Assembly (NCBI GenBank): GCA_958349055.1
Contig: CATWBO010000006.1
Location: 1 to 64,000 of the forward strand
DNA: 64,000 nucleotides
Direction of reading: 5' to 3'
Source: an uncultured bacterium
Lineage (GTDB): Bacteria > Actinomycetota > Coriobacteriia > Coriobacteriales > Coriobacteriaceae
Shown: piece after piece, positions 17,034 through 27,432 of the stretch
Position numbering within the stretch: position 1 is the first letter of the stretch
Layout: each line of letters begins with the position of its first letter
Notes under the pieces: generated by a model
What the model was told of the DNA's origin: nothing
Database searches by the model: none
The model's input: only the letters and a program-made list of their open reading frames with translations
Made by a program: the position numbers and the translations under genes

Positions 17034-19697
17034 CTCCTGCACCTTGAGGGCTTCGGCCAAGCTCACGCGCTTGATAGAGCGCGTGTGTAGCAGCGCCACG
17101 ACCAGGTAGGTCGCAAAGCCAATGCCGACGCATGCAGCCATGGACCAAGCAGGCACGTAGATCTCGATATTGCCGTTGTAGGCGAGCAGCATCGAGCGGA
17201 AGATGGCCGTGAGCGAGCCAATAATGACCGGCAGGCTCAGCACGAGCGACGCCGCCACGCACAGCGTGATCGAGCGGATGTACAGATGCGAGATCTCGCC
17301 GTCGCGATAGCCAAAGACCTTCATGTAGCTGATCGAGCGGGCGCTGTGGTCGATAACGGCCTTGGTCAGCAGGTACATAAACAGCAGGAAGATGAACACC
17401 GCAAGCCCGACCATCATGCCGATCATGTCGCTCATCATGCCAATAAACTGGTCGCCCACGGCGCGCATGTCGTCGGGCGTGGTGTCGCCGGCAAAGTAGC
17501 GCGCGTCGAGGTTGAGCTTCTCGTCGCTCACGTAACCGTTAAAGTAGGCGGCGTCGTTGCCGAACAGCTCGTTAAAGTCGTCGATGCTCATATAGATATT
17601 CATGTCCGACTTGGAGCCCCAGGCACAGTCCTTGCCCGCGTACTCAAGGGAATAATGCTCGCCCTCGTACTTGTCGCTGAGCGTGACCATCTGGCCCTCG
17701 CTCCAGCCAAACTTATCGAGCAGGCCGCCACCAAAGACGACGTGCCCATCGCCGACGTTGAGGTCTTTCCAGTAGCGTGAATCGGGCGAGATGCCGTAGA
17801 CAGAAATCGTCTCCTCGCCATTACCATCGCCGCGGTCGTATTGCAGCTGGTAAACGGCATATTTCTCGGCCTGCGCGATTGTGCCCGCGCCGTTGTCGGT
17901 CGTGTTGATCGGGTGAATGTCGTCGTTGTCGGTGTCGATCTTAGAGGCCTTGTCGATCAGGTCGATAGCCTCGTCGCGGTCGCAGCCGAGGGCATCGGCA
18001 AGGTCATCGAGGCGCGCATAGAGCGCATCCTTCTTGTCCTGAACCTTGGCGAGTGCGTCCTGCGCCGCGGCAAGGCTCTCGGCAGACGGAGAGCTGGCTG
18101 CGGCATCGGCTGCTGCCTGCGCGGCATCGGCCGCGTCATCGAGCTCGTCATCGGCATCCTGGGCGGCAGAAAGCAGCGCGCCGTCAACCGACTGCAAGCG
18201 CTCGAGCGCCGACCACTGCCCGCGTTCCTCGGCAGTGCCTTCAAGCTCCAGCGGCGCCTTGAGCGTGTACTGGTGCTCGGCGACAAGACTTGTCTCCAGG
18301 TTGTCCGCGTAGTGCGTCATCGTGGGCAGAATCGCCAGGCCAAAGAGCAGCAGCAGTGACGCAAACGCGATACCCACGAAGAGCGTGGCGAAGTTGCCCA
18401 GATTGCGCAGGAAGATGCGCAAGCGGAAGCGAGAGACGAAACCCATGCGCTCCGGCAGCTGAAAACCGCGCTTGGTGCCCGACTTGCCGCCCGCCTCGTG
18501 ACGAAGAAACTGCAGCGGCGTCTTGCCCATCTTGCGGAGCAGGCCCACCAACGTAATGAGAATGAGCGCGGAGGCAGGAACCACGGCGCACTTCACAAAG
18601 ATCTCCCAGCTCCAGTACACCTGGAAGGGCGGCAGGCTGTACGAGCCGTAATAGAGACTGCGCATGGGCTCGGTAAAGAACACGACGCCGAGCGCGGTAC
18701 CCAAAAGCGCCGCGAGCACGCCCACAATGGCGGGAAGCGCAAGGTAGTGCAACACGATCTCGCGACGGCGATAGCCGCTGGCGAGCAGCGTGCCGATGAT
18801 GGCGCTCTCCTCCTCGATAGTGGCGTCGGTGAGCACCACAAAGACAAACGCCATGATCACGATGATGATGTCGAGCAGCGTCGTCCACATCATGGAGTCG
18901 CCGTCCACATCGTCGCGCGCATAGCCGATGCCCTGGTTGGAATCGGCATCGGTCAGGTCGTCCACGCGCGCATCGGCGTCGGTCAGCGCCTCGACCATAT
19001 CCTGCTCGGCATCGATACGGTCCGCGGTGGAGAGGTCGCGGTCGTTAAAGGTAAAGGAGTAGGTGTAGGCGGGCGCACCGCCGGCGTCCTCGAGCGTGGC
19101 AAATCCGGCGTCGGTGACCTCGGCCACGCCATAGGTGATGGTGTTCACCGTAAAGTCCGAGTTATTGAGGAACAGCGCCTGGCTATCGGGCTGCGTCATG
19201 ATGCCGCAGATGGTGTAGGTGCGACCCTCGAGCTCGACCTTATCGCCCACGGCGAGATCGTTGTTGGTGGCGAAGACACGGTCGATTGCCACCTCATCGT
19301 CCGTCTTGGGCTGCCTGCCCTCACAGTAGGACGCAATGTCAAGCTTGGTGCGGTGCGCATAGGTGCGCAGGGTGCGCTTGGTGCCGTCGTCGCCAGCCGC
19401 CTTTTTGATAATGGCGTCGATGGAGAAGTTCTTATAGAGCGTGACGCCGCCGACGTCGTTGGCCGCGTCCCCGGCGGCTTTGAGCTGGTCGTCGGTGGCC
19501 TCAAAGGAAGTGGTTACGCGGCCGTCCTCAATCGTGTACGCGTCGCGCATGTCGTCGATAAGGCAGCCGATAGAGTGTGCCGCGAGCAAAAAGCCCGACG
19601 TAAGGGCGATGCTTCCGCACATAAGCAAGAAGATGCCCAGGTACTTGCCAATATTGCGGCGCAGCTCGCGGGGGAGTCGTTTTGCGAGAGGTGACAT
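17031..19697 (-). CDS. FtsX/MacB-type ABC permease
   Basis: An 888-residue protein with N-terminal anchor PLAKRLPRELRRNIGKYLGIFLLMC, a large extracytoplasmic region, a first FtsX domain (DIIIVIMAFVFVVLTDATIEEESAIIGTLLASGYRRREI), a second outer region with an Ala/Asp-rich coiled coil (DDELDDAADAAQAAADAAAS), and a C-terminal FtsX domain ending SLAEALKVQE. It pairs with the ATPase 8 bp upstream. Systems of this type extrude lipids or peptides or transmit envelope signals. ATG 19697 fits the FtsX N-terminus; the frame stays open further upstream but overlaps the ATPase gene there. Confidence 0.85.
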   Translation of the reverse strand: MSPLAKRLPRELRRNIGKYLGIFLLMCGSIALTSGFLLAAHSIGCLIDDMRDAYTIEDGRVTTSFEATDDQLKAAGDAANDVGGVTLYKNFSIDAIIKKAAGDDGTKRTLRTYAHRTKLDIASYCEGRQPKTDDEVAIDRVFATNNDLAVGDKVELEGRTYTICGIMTQPDSQALFLNNSDFTVNTITYGVAEVTDAGFATLEDAGGAPAYTYSFTFNDRDLSTADRIDAEQDMVEALTDADARVDDLTDADSNQGIGYARDDVDGDSMMWTTLLDIIIVIMAFVFVVLTDATIEEESAIIGTLLASGYRRREIVLHYLALPAIVGVLAALLGTALGVVFFTEPMRSLYYGSYSLPPFQVYWSWEIFVKCAVVPASALILITLVGLLRKMGKTPLQFLRHEAGGKSGTKRGFQLPERMGFVSRFRLRIFLRNLGNFATLFVGIAFASLLLLFGLAILPTMTHYADNLETSLVAEHQYTLKAPLELEGTAEERGQWSALERLQSVDGALLSAAQDADDELDDAADAAQAAADAAASSPSAESLAAAQDALAKVQDKKDALYARLDDLADALGCDRDEAIDLIDKASKIDTDNDDIHPINTTDNGAGTIAQAEKYAVYQLQYDRGDGNGEETISVYGISPDSRYWKDLNVGDGHVVFGGGLLDKFGWSEGQMVTLSDKYEGEHYSLEYAGKDCAWGSKSDMNIYMSIDDFNELFGNDAAYFNGYVSDEKLNLDARYFAGDTTPDDMRAVGDQFIGMMSDMIGMMVGLAVFIFLLFMYLLTKAVIDHSARSISYMKVFGYRDGEISHLYIRSITLCVAASLVLSLPVIIGSLTAIFRSMLLAYNGNIEIYVPAWSMAACVGIGFATYLVVALLHTRSIKRVSLAEALKVQE

Positions 19698-19705
19698 GGC
19701 GCCGC

Positions 19706-20419
<714 letters not shown>

Positions 20420-20510
20420 ACTATCCCCCATTGTTAGCCTTCCGCTACTTTTCTAGGGTAATAGTAAACCTAGGCGAACTATTTTTAAGCGGCGGGCAGG
20501 ATTTTTTCCA

Positions 20511-20685
20511 ACCTACTCATTGGGGACAGACTTAAATGAGTGAAATCGCTCACTTAAGTCTGTCCCCAATGAGTGGTCCCAAAGGCCGGCATATTGGGAC
20601 AGCCCTTGCCAGCCCGGCCGGCGAGCCGGCGGATCGGCAAAGACTGTCCCCGATGACTAGTCGTTTAAGAATGTCCCCAATGACT
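20511..20685. repeat. GGGGACAG repeat array, right copy
   Basis: Contains a perfect 21-bp inverted repeat (20515-20535 / 20554-20574, core CATTGGGGACAGACTTAA) with an 18-base loop, then a 76-bp block (20594-20669) about 90% identical to 16896-16972. It lies immediately upstream of the LolD/FtsX-type operon, mirroring the array at that operon's downstream end. Confidence 0.72.
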
Positions 20686-20691
20686 AGGCGG

Positions 20692-21897
20692 TTAGGCGCG
20701 GGATTTGTTGTGCGCGAGGGCGAGGCCTACGGCGGCGATGGCGACGGCGAAAAGCACGGTGACGCCCAGGTCGCAGGCGATGTCGCCCAGCACGGTGGAC
20801 GTCAGGTCCGAGGCGAGCGCCTTGCCGATCGCGTCGTTCACCCAATACGTCGGCACAAAGTGCGCCGCCGTCTGCACGGCCGAACCCATGAGTGACAGCG
20901 GCATCCAGGCGCCGCCCAAAAACGTCATGAGCATGCCGAGTAAGTTGCCCACGCCGTTGAGCAGCTCCTCGCGCGCGCCCAAGCTCGACAGCGTAAAGCC
21001 AACGGCCAGCGGCGTGCACGCCAGGGCAAACGTCGCCGCCAGCGCCAGACACACACGACCCACGCCGACCTCGGCAACCGCGCCGGCAAAGCCCACGACG
21101 CCCATCATGCTCGACACAAACCAGATGCAGACGGTGAGCACCGCGGCAGCCGCGAACACGGCAAGCGAACGCTGGCGCTCGGAGACCGGGCCGGCCTCCA
21201 TGCGGCGCACGCGCTCGGGCTCGTTCATGCCCGAGAACACCAGTCCCACCGACACGATGACCGACGAGATGATCGCGTACGCGCCAAAGTTGAAGTACGA
21301 CTCGAGCGTGGCGGCGGCAGTCGAGTCGACCTTGACCTGCTCAATCTGGACCTCGGCACGCTTGGCGGCAGCATGCTCGGCCGCCTTGGCAACGCCACCG
21401 TTGGAGGCAGCTGGCTCAAGCGCCGCCGCAGCACCCGCAAGCGAGATCCAGCGCGAGGCCTCGGCAGACGAGAGCGCTGCCGCCATGGTGCCGGCGCCGT
21501 AGGTCACATCGAGCTTGGGCAGGGCCTCCCCCGCACGGGCGGCCGCGATCAGGTCGTCCTCAAACCCCTCCGGAATAAAGAACACGCAGTCGGCGCTGCC
21601 CTTGGCGCTGTTGCTCTTGGCGAGCGCATCCGCAAGGTCGTACGTGTCGTCGCCAACGCCCGTGACCAGGTCAAAGCGTGAGCCCAGATGCTTGGTGAGC
21701 GCCCGCGAAAGGTCGCTATTGTCGCGGTCGACCACGATCACGTTGGTGTCGTAGGGCTTGTACTCGGTAAGCTGCGACGAGTTCCAGCTCACCGAGGCCG
21801 CGATGAATACGCCCATGAGCGAAATGAACACCGTATAGATGAGCAGGTAGAACGGGTGCGCCAGCGCCATGCGAAGCGCGGTCTTAAAGGTGCTCAT
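20692..21897 (-). CDS. ABC-2 type permease (second of a pair)
   Basis: 401 residues. One N-terminal membrane segment (HPFYLLIYTVFISLMGVFIAA), a large extracytoplasmic domain (about 40-210), then five C-terminal segments (GAYAIISSVIVSVGLVFSGM, AAAVLTVCIWFVSSMMGVVGF, LLGMLMTFLGGAWMPLSLM). This is the ABC2_membrane_3 layout. AAGGAG precedes ATG 21897. It overlaps the end of the paired permease gene by 14 bp. With that permease and the ATPase at 23081-24019 it forms one exporter of unknown substrate. Confidence 0.85.
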   Translation of the reverse strand: MSTFKTALRMALAHPFYLLIYTVFISLMGVFIAASVSWNSSQLTEYKPYDTNVIVVDRDNSDLSRALTKHLGSRFDLVTGVGDDTYDLADALAKSNSAKGSADCVFFIPEGFEDDLIAAARAGEALPKLDVTYGAGTMAAALSSAEASRWISLAGAAAALEPAASNGGVAKAAEHAAAKRAEVQIEQVKVDSTAAATLESYFNFGAYAIISSVIVSVGLVFSGMNEPERVRRMEAGPVSERQRSLAVFAAAAVLTVCIWFVSSMMGVVGFAGAVAEVGVGRVCLALAATFALACTPLAVGFTLSSLGAREELLNGVGNLLGMLMTFLGGAWMPLSLMGSAVQTAAHFVPTYWVNDAIGKALASDLTSTVLGDIACDLGVTVLFAVAIAAVGLALAHNKSRA

Positions 21898-23071
21898 AGC
21901 GGCTCCTTCCAAAGATCAGCGTAGCGGCGGCGACAAACACCAGGGCCATCAGGACAAGCGCGCCGACGCGGACGGCGAAGGGCCCCAGGTCCTCAAAGAA
22001 ATACAGGCGATTGAACATGTCGCAGATGAGCTTGACGGGGTTGAGCCAGCACTCGGCCGGGCAGGCGCGGGCGACATCGTCGGCAAGCGCCATCGCCGGC
22101 TCGCCGTAGAGACCGGCGAACAGGGCACACGTGGTGGCGAAGCCCGTGAGGATACCCGACTTGGACGCCTTGCCCCCCTTAACGGGCAGCGTGCCCACAA
22201 AGAGCCCCAGGCCCGTCGCCGCAAGCGCGGACACGGCGCCACCCACCAGACACAGCCCCTCGCGCCCGCCAAAGTCGACGCCAACGACCAGGCGCACATA
22301 GCCAATCGCGATCGCCATCGAGGCAAAGGAAACCAGCCACGAGCCGATAAAAATACCGGCCAGCGAAGCCGTCTTGGAAACGCCGCCCACGCAGCGACGG
22401 GCCCCTAAGCCCGACAGATTGGGCTGCAAATCGACGACGCTCAAGGCGGCAAACTCGGCAGACATCATCGCTACCAGGCCAAAGAGCGCGTAGTAGTAAA
22501 TGGTCGTGCCGTCGGGCGTGGTGCGTGTCAGGCTCACGCGACGGGTTCCGCCCTCGAGCGACAGGGCGCGCGCAACCGCCTCCGGGTCGGCAAGCGCCGC
22601 CGGGTTGTCCTGGGCAATCTGGGCCATGAGCTCGGCATTTTGCGTATACGAGCTTGCCACCGTTTCCAGAATGCTGCGGTCGACGAGCACCGTGGACGCG
22701 CGCGAGCTGTCGTAGCTTGAAAGCAGCGTGAGCTTGGGCGTGCCCGCGGCATCGACCGTGTAGATGCCCGCGACTTCGCCGGCCTTGAGCGCACGGTTCG
22801 CGGCGGTCACATCCTCGCACTCGTGAATCTCGAGCAACTGATCGTCGCCTTCCTTGGCAAGCGAAGCCGCCACGTCCTTAAAGGTCGAAGCGTCCCAGGC
22901 CTCGTCCGCCACGACGGCAACCGGCACCGGGTCGACCTTTCCGTCAGAGCTCAGGTTCGCAAACATAAACATGAACATCGTTGAAAGCGCAATGGGAAAG
23001 ATCGCGCCCCAAACCCATGTACTCGGTCGACGCAATAGCGTCTTGAGCGTGGTGATGATAGTGTTGAACAT
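21884..23071 (-). CDS. ABC-2 type permease (first of a pair)
   Basis: 395 residues with the same layout as its partner: an N-terminal segment (STWVWGAIFPIALSTMFMFMF), an extracytoplasmic region, then C-terminal membrane segments (YYYALFGLVAMMSAEFAAL, GIFIGSWLVSFASMAIAIGY). I use ATG 23071 (AGGGGG 5 nt upstream) rather than the GTG two codons earlier. It starts 9 bp after the ATPase gene and overlaps the second permease by 14 bp, giving translational coupling. Confidence 0.85.
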   Translation of the reverse strand: MFNTIITTLKTLLRRPSTWVWGAIFPIALSTMFMFMFANLSSDGKVDPVPVAVVADEAWDASTFKDVAASLAKEGDDQLLEIHECEDVTAANRALKAGEVAGIYTVDAAGTPKLTLLSSYDSSRASTVLVDRSILETVASSYTQNAELMAQIAQDNPAALADPEAVARALSLEGGTRRVSLTRTTPDGTTIYYYALFGLVAMMSAEFAALSVVDLQPNLSGLGARRCVGGVSKTASLAGIFIGSWLVSFASMAIAIGYVRLVVGVDFGGREGLCLVGGAVSALAATGLGLFVGTLPVKGGKASKSGILTGFATTCALFAGLYGEPAMALADDVARACPAECWLNPVKLICDMFNRLYFFEDLGPFAVRVGALVLMALVFVAAATLIFGRSRYEHL

Positions 23072-23080
23072 GGCCACCCC

Positions 23081-24019
23081 CTAGTCGCGCAGCTCGCGGC
23101 CGGTGATCTCGAGGAACACGTCGTTGAGGGTCGGCGGCTCGCTCCACACGCGGCCGAGCGCCACGTCGGCGGCGCGCAGCGTGTCGAGGATGTCGACCAG
23201 GTTGTGCGGGCTCGCTTCGCAGGTGCAGACGAGCTCGCCACCGGACAGCTCAACCGAAAGCACGTGCTCGAGGGCGCGCAGCCGCTCGACCGTGGCGGGC
23301 TCGACGGCGCCGACCTCGACGGTCACGCGCTCGCCCATCTGAATCATGCGCTTGAGCTCGTCGTTGGTGCCCTGCGCCAGTACGCGGCCGCCGTCCATGA
23401 TCATGATGCGGCTGCAGATCTGCTCGACTTCCTCCATGTAATGGCTGGTATACACCACCGTGGCGCCCTCGTCGCGCAGGCGGCAGATGCCCTCCAGGAT
23501 GGCGTTTCGGCTCTGCGGGTCGACCGCCACCGTGGGCTCGTCAAAAAAGATGAGCTCAGGCTTGTGCGCGATGCCGCAGGCGATGTTGAGACGGCGCGCC
23601 AGGCCACCCGAGAGCTTGCCGGGGCGGAACTTGGTAAAGTCGCCCAGGCCGACAAAGTCGATCGCTTCGTCCACCAGTGCGCGGCGGCGCTTGCGGTCGT
23701 TGACGTAGAGGCTGCAGAAATAGTCGATGTTCTCGCGCACTGTGAGCTCGTCAAACACCGCCACCTGCTGCGGCACCACGCCGATGCGGCGCTTAAGGTC
23801 GTAGCGGGCGGGCGTCATGGGCTCGCCAAAGAGCTCGATGGTGCCCTTGTCGTAGGCGAGCAGCTGCAAAATGCAGTTGATGGACGTGGTCTTGCCCGAG
23901 CCGTTGGGGCCCAGCAGGCCAAAGATCTCGCCGGAGGCGATGCTCAGGTTAAAGTGGTCGAGCGCGATAAGGTCGTCGTAGCGCTTGACGAGGTTTTCGA
24001 CGTGGACGATGTCTGTCAT
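23081..24019 (-). CDS. ABC-2 exporter ATPase
   Basis: 312 residues: Walker A LLGPNGSGKTT, Q-loop VPQQVAVFDELTV, signature KLSGGLARRLNIACG (LSGGLxRR as in antibiotic/NatA-type exporters), Walker B LIFFDEPTVAVDPQS, switch His in VVYTSHYMEEVE. An about 90-residue C-terminal domain follows. First gene of a three-gene exporter operon with the two ABC-2 permeases. An upstream extension of the frame is ignored because MTDIVHVENLVKRY is the normal start of the family. Confidence 0.9.
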   Translation of the reverse strand: MTDIVHVENLVKRYDDLIALDHFNLSIASGEIFGLLGPNGSGKTTSINCILQLLAYDKGTIELFGEPMTPARYDLKRRIGVVPQQVAVFDELTVRENIDYFCSLYVNDRKRRRALVDEAIDFVGLGDFTKFRPGKLSGGLARRLNIACGIAHKPELIFFDEPTVAVDPQSRNAILEGICRLRDEGATVVYTSHYMEEVEQICSRIMIMDGGRVLAQGTNDELKRMIQMGERVTVEVGAVEPATVERLRALEHVLSVELSGGELVCTCEASPHNLVDILDTLRAADVALGRVWSEPPTLNDVFLEITGRELRD

Positions 24020-24135
24020 GAGGCGGCCCTTCTGTTGGTCGTGGCCCGGTACGATTTCATCATCGCAGGAGCGGGCGGCGCGCACCAGTGAGCTTTGTCA
24101 CGAGTGCGGCGGCCAACAGAACCGGCATCGCCACA

Positions 24136-24206
24136 GGACAAAGTAATCAGATTTGTTTGTCCCAAATCTTAAGTAAGTGGGGCTTGCATTTCTGATCACT
24201 TTGACC
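24136..24206. repeat. 71-bp imperfect inverted repeat
   Basis: GGACAAAGTAATCAGATTT (24136-24154) is inverted at 24188-24206 with 15 of 19 positions matching. It sits between the stop of the DUF4143 ATPase gene (24231) and the ABC-2 ATPase start. It may serve as a transcription barrier between the two minus-strand genes. Confidence 0.45.
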
Positions 24207-24230
24207 CGTCCGCGCCGTAGCAATCACCAG

Positions 24231-25403
24231 CTAAAACAGCTCCACCTCATCCCGCAAGAACTGCTCAACCGAAACGTTACGATCGCCCACAATCATCGGC
24301 TTCGCCTGAGGGTTCTGCGCCAAAAACTCAGTCATACCGCTCTTGGACACGCGGCCGCTTTTGACCTCGATCGCCGCAAGGGCGTCATCGCCGCGCTTCG
24401 CCACAAAGTCCACCTCGAGATTACCCTCACGCCACCAATACAGCTCAAAGCCTTCTGTTTGAGCACGCGCGATGAGCCGGGCGCCCACCGCAGTTTCGAC
24501 CAAATGCCCTCGCAGGGCAGAATCAGCCAACAAGTCACCCGTCCCGCGCCACATCGAGAACATTAATGAGGGATCATGCACAAGCAGTCGCGGCGAGCTT
24601 GCCCTCGACCTCACCTGCTTGGCATCGTATTTTTGCAACCCGCTCATCATGCCCGCCTTGGACAGCAGATCAAGATAATGGCGCACAGTATCAGTGTTTC
24701 CCTTATCGTCGAGCTGCCCCAGCAGTTTTCGATACGATATCTCCTGCGCCGAATACTGCGCGCCCAGCTCAAAGAGGGCTCGCATGAGCGCCGGCTTGCG
24801 CACGTCTTCCATCTGCAATACGTCACGCGAAATCGTCGATTCCACGATCGAATCGCGCATATACTCTCGCCAACGATTGACATCGCTCTTGAGAATCGCG
24901 GCACCCGGATACCCGCCAAACATCAGATAATCCTCGAAGCTATAGCCAAACGCCTCGGACATCTCAGACAGGCTCCAATGCGTCGAACGCAGTAGCTCAA
25001 ATCGCCCCGCAAGCGATTCGGTCAGCCCACTGCCGAGAAGCAAGCTCGACGAACCGGACAGCACCACAAGAAGCTCGGTGTCGTTCCAAGAGTCTTCGTC
25101 CCACAGGGCCTTGACCGTCTCGGACCAACCCGTAACCTTTTGTATCTCGTCGAGCACAAGGATGGCACGCGAGCCATTACTTGTCAGCTGCCGAGCCTGG
25201 CGCCACTCAAGGTCGATCCAATCCCCCGCGAGTTCGCGCGACGAGTCGGCACTCGCCACGCGACACGGAAGCCCGCAAGCCTTGACCGCCTGCTTGATGG
25301 CCGTGGTCTTGCCAGTTTGTCTGGGACCCATAACCACCTGAATAAAGGAACGCGGCCCCATGAGTCTTTGCTGTAACACGGTCGATATCTTGCGCCTATA
25401 CAC
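24231..25403 (-). CDS. AAA_14/DUF4143 family ATPase
   Basis: 390 residues. N-terminal P-loop domain with GPRQTGKTT (about 26-34) and Walker B ILVLDEIQKV; arginine-rich sensor region; C-terminal DUF4143 domain ending in a nuclease-fold-like segment (WREGNLEVDFVAKRGDDALAAIEVKSG) that looks like the E/D-x-K core of PD-(D/E)XK enzymes. The family is widespread, often multi-copy and hypervariable, with no agreed function. GTG 25403 is used because AGGAGG lies 6 nt before it. A 13-bp inverted repeat lies 38 bp upstream. A second, distinct member occurs at 51059-52255. Confidence 0.85.
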   Translation of the reverse strand: MYRRKISTVLQQRLMGPRSFIQVVMGPRQTGKTTAIKQAVKACGLPCRVASADSSRELAGDWIDLEWRQARQLTSNGSRAILVLDEIQKVTGWSETVKALWDEDSWNDTELLVVLSGSSSLLLGSGLTESLAGRFELLRSTHWSLSEMSEAFGYSFEDYLMFGGYPGAAILKSDVNRWREYMRDSIVESTISRDVLQMEDVRKPALMRALFELGAQYSAQEISYRKLLGQLDDKGNTDTVRHYLDLLSKAGMMSGLQKYDAKQVRSRASSPRLLVHDPSLMFSMWRGTGDLLADSALRGHLVETAVGARLIARAQTEGFELYWWREGNLEVDFVAKRGDDALAAIEVKSGRVSKSGMTEFLAQNPQAKPMIVGDRNVSVEQFLRDEVELF

Positions 25404-25426
25404 CTAGAGCCTCCTTTTGATAAATC

Positions 25427-25479
25427 TATCTAGCAAAAATAATAGCTGTATCTAGCAAAAGTGATAGATACAGCTATCA
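25427..25479. promoter_or_regulatory. Repeat and palindrome upstream of the DUF4143 ATPase
   Basis: ATAGCTGTATCTA (25442-25454) is perfectly inverted at 25465-25477 with a 10-base loop. TATCTAGCAAAAATAATAG (25427-25445) recurs with two changes at 25449-25467, a 22-bp period. The site lies just ahead of the GTG start and could be an operator or an mRNA-leader hairpin. Confidence 0.5.
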
Positions 25480-25599
25480 AAAATGTTCAGATGAAATGAT
25501 TGTCGGCGAGATATAGTCGCGGTCCCCCTTGCTGGGACAAATGTCACGGTTGCTCCCGGTGGGGCCTCCCCCGCGCGCGGCATCGCGTACAATACCCGT

Positions 25600-26745
25600 A
25601 TGAACAGGCTTTTCGACAAATCGATTGTGCTGGCGTGCTGCATCGCAGCCGCCTTGGGCCTTGCTGTGGATGCCCGCTTGGTTGCGGCATTTTGCCTTGG
25701 CGTCGTCATCGCCGCCTTGGCCGAAGTCGTGCAAGGCGAACGCGCCCGCCGCGCCAGCGAGGCCGCGAGCTACGCTTACATTATGGTGGCCGTCTTTGCG
25801 CCGCCGTTTGCTCCGTTTGCACCCCTCGCCTTCTGCGACATCGCGCGACGCGTGCGCCGCGAGCGCGTCTGGGGCGCACTGGGCGCCGGCGCTATCTTTG
25901 TCTGCGCGCTCGTCGCATATGCCCACGCCGGCGCGCTTCCCACCCGCGCGCTGCTGTTGACCGCCATCCTTTCGGTCGCCGCCACCTTACTGTCGTTGCG
26001 CACCGCCCAGTTGGAACGTGAGCAGGAGCGCATGCGTCGCACCCGTGACGAGCTGCAGGAACGAGCCCTCGCGCTCGAGGCACGCAACCGCGACCTTGCC
26101 GACCGCCAGGACTACGAGGTCGAACTCGCGACGCTCGCCGAACGCGCCCGCATCGCGCGCGAGATCCACGATAACGTGGGCCACCAACTCACGCGTGCCT
26201 CACTGCAAACCGAAGCCCTACGCGTGGTCCACGCCAACGAACCCGGCGTCGCCGCCGACTTCGCCGACGTCAAGCACACGGTCGACGAGGCGCTTCAGCT
26301 CGTGCGCACCAGCGTCCACGCACTCAACGACAACGCGGCCAATCTCTCCGTGCAGCTCGAGCGCATCGCGGAAGGCGCACGCTCAGATGGCGGCCCGCAG
26401 ATTGAGCTTGAGGTTTTGGCCGAGCATGCACCTGCCAACGTCGCCAACTGCTTTGCGGCGATCCTGCGCGAGGCGCTCTCTAACACCATGCGCCATGCTC
26501 GCGCGCAGAACGTGACCGTGCGATGCATGGAGCACCCGTCGTTTTACCAGCTCATCGTTACCGACGACGGTGAGGGTAGGATCCGGGCGGACGGTCGCGG
26601 AGTCGCGGAAGGCATGGGACTCGGCTCCATGCGCGAGCGCGTCGAGGCGCTTGGCGGCACCTTCACCGCCGGGCCGCGTGCCGGTGCCCCCGGCTGGCGC
26701 GTGTTTGCCACCGTCCCCAAACAGCAAGGAGATGACGCCCGATGA
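25600..26745 (+). CDS. Sensor histidine kinase (NarL/HisKA_3 type)
   Basis: 381 residues. Four to five N-terminal membrane segments (about 8-135) form a small sensor with no obvious extracellular domain. A coiled coil follows, then the HisKA_3 dimerisation box ERARIAREIHDNVGHQLT with phospho-acceptor His190, and an HATPase domain (ILREALSNTMRHARAQNV; DDGEGR; GMGLGSMRERVEALGG). The ligand is unknown. It overlaps the response regulator gene by 4 bp (ATGA), so they form one two-component system. Confidence 0.9.
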   Translation: MNRLFDKSIVLACCIAAALGLAVDARLVAAFCLGVVIAALAEVVQGERARRASEAASYAYIMVAVFAPPFAPFAPLAFCDIARRVRRERVWGALGAGAIFVCALVAYAHAGALPTRALLLTAILSVAATLLSLRTAQLEREQERMRRTRDELQERALALEARNRDLADRQDYEVELATLAERARIAREIHDNVGHQLTRASLQTEALRVVHANEPGVAADFADVKHTVDEALQLVRTSVHALNDNAANLSVQLERIAEGARSDGGPQIELEVLAEHAPANVANCFAAILREALSNTMRHARAQNVTVRCMEHPSFYQLIVTDDGEGRIRADGRGVAEGMGLGSMRERVEALGGTFTAGPRAGAPGWRVFATVPKQQGDDAR

Positions 26746-27371
26746 GGCTCATTGTTGTCGACGACGACCGCTTGGTGGTCGATTCGCTCAAGATTATCTT
26801 GGGTGCCCAGCCGCACATCGAAGTCGTGGGCACCGGCGCCGACGGCAACGACGCGGTCGCGCTCTACACCGAGCACGCACCCGATATCGCGCTGCTCGAC
26901 ATCCAGATGCCGGGGCGTGACGGCCTTTCGGCGGCGCGCGAGATCCTCGAGCACGACCCCACGGCACGCGTGGTGTTCCTGACCACGTTTTCGGATGACG
27001 AGTACATTGTGTCGGCGCTCAAGCTGGGCGCCCGCGGCTATCTGATCAAGACCGATGTCGCTGCCATCCCGCCGGCGTTGGCGCAGGTCATGGATGGCAA
27101 ACGCGTGCTTGAGGGCAAGGCAATTGAGGACGTCGATTTTGATGGGACGGACGTCGAGGCCGGCACGCCCCGCCGGCCCGCAGCCTTTGCCGGCCTGACC
27201 GACCGCGAGTTCGAGGTCGCCGAGCTCATTGCCCGCGGCCTCGATAACAAGGAAATTGCCGCCACGGCCTATATGGGCGAAGGCACCGTGCGAAACCACA
27301 TCAGCTCGATCCTGGCAAAAATGGGCCTGCGCAACCGCACCCAGATCGCCATCGCCTACCTGCGAGGGTAA
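26742..27371 (+). CDS. Response regulator, receiver plus LuxR-type DNA-binding domain
   Basis: 209 residues. Receiver domain with acidic pocket VVDDDR and phospho-acceptor Asp53 (IALLDIQMPG), Thr and Lys of the switch (FLTTFSDDEYIVSALKLGARGYLIKTD), then a NarL/LuxR helix-turn-helix (LTDREFEVAELIARGLDNKEIAATAYMGEGTVRNHISSIL). Partner of the kinase it overlaps. No ABC transporter follows directly, so the target genes are not evident from context. Confidence 0.92.
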   Translation: MRLIVVDDDRLVVDSLKIILGAQPHIEVVGTGADGNDAVALYTEHAPDIALLDIQMPGRDGLSAAREILEHDPTARVVFLTTFSDDEYIVSALKLGARGYLIKTDVAAIPPALAQVMDGKRVLEGKAIEDVDFDGTDVEAGTPRRPAAFAGLTDREFEVAELIARGLDNKEIAATAYMGEGTVRNHISSILAKMGLRNRTQIAIAYLRG

Positions 27372-27432
27372 TCAACCAGCGGCCGACCACCCCGGCATAG
27401 CTAAATGGCTGCTACCGATTTAATGCCATTTC

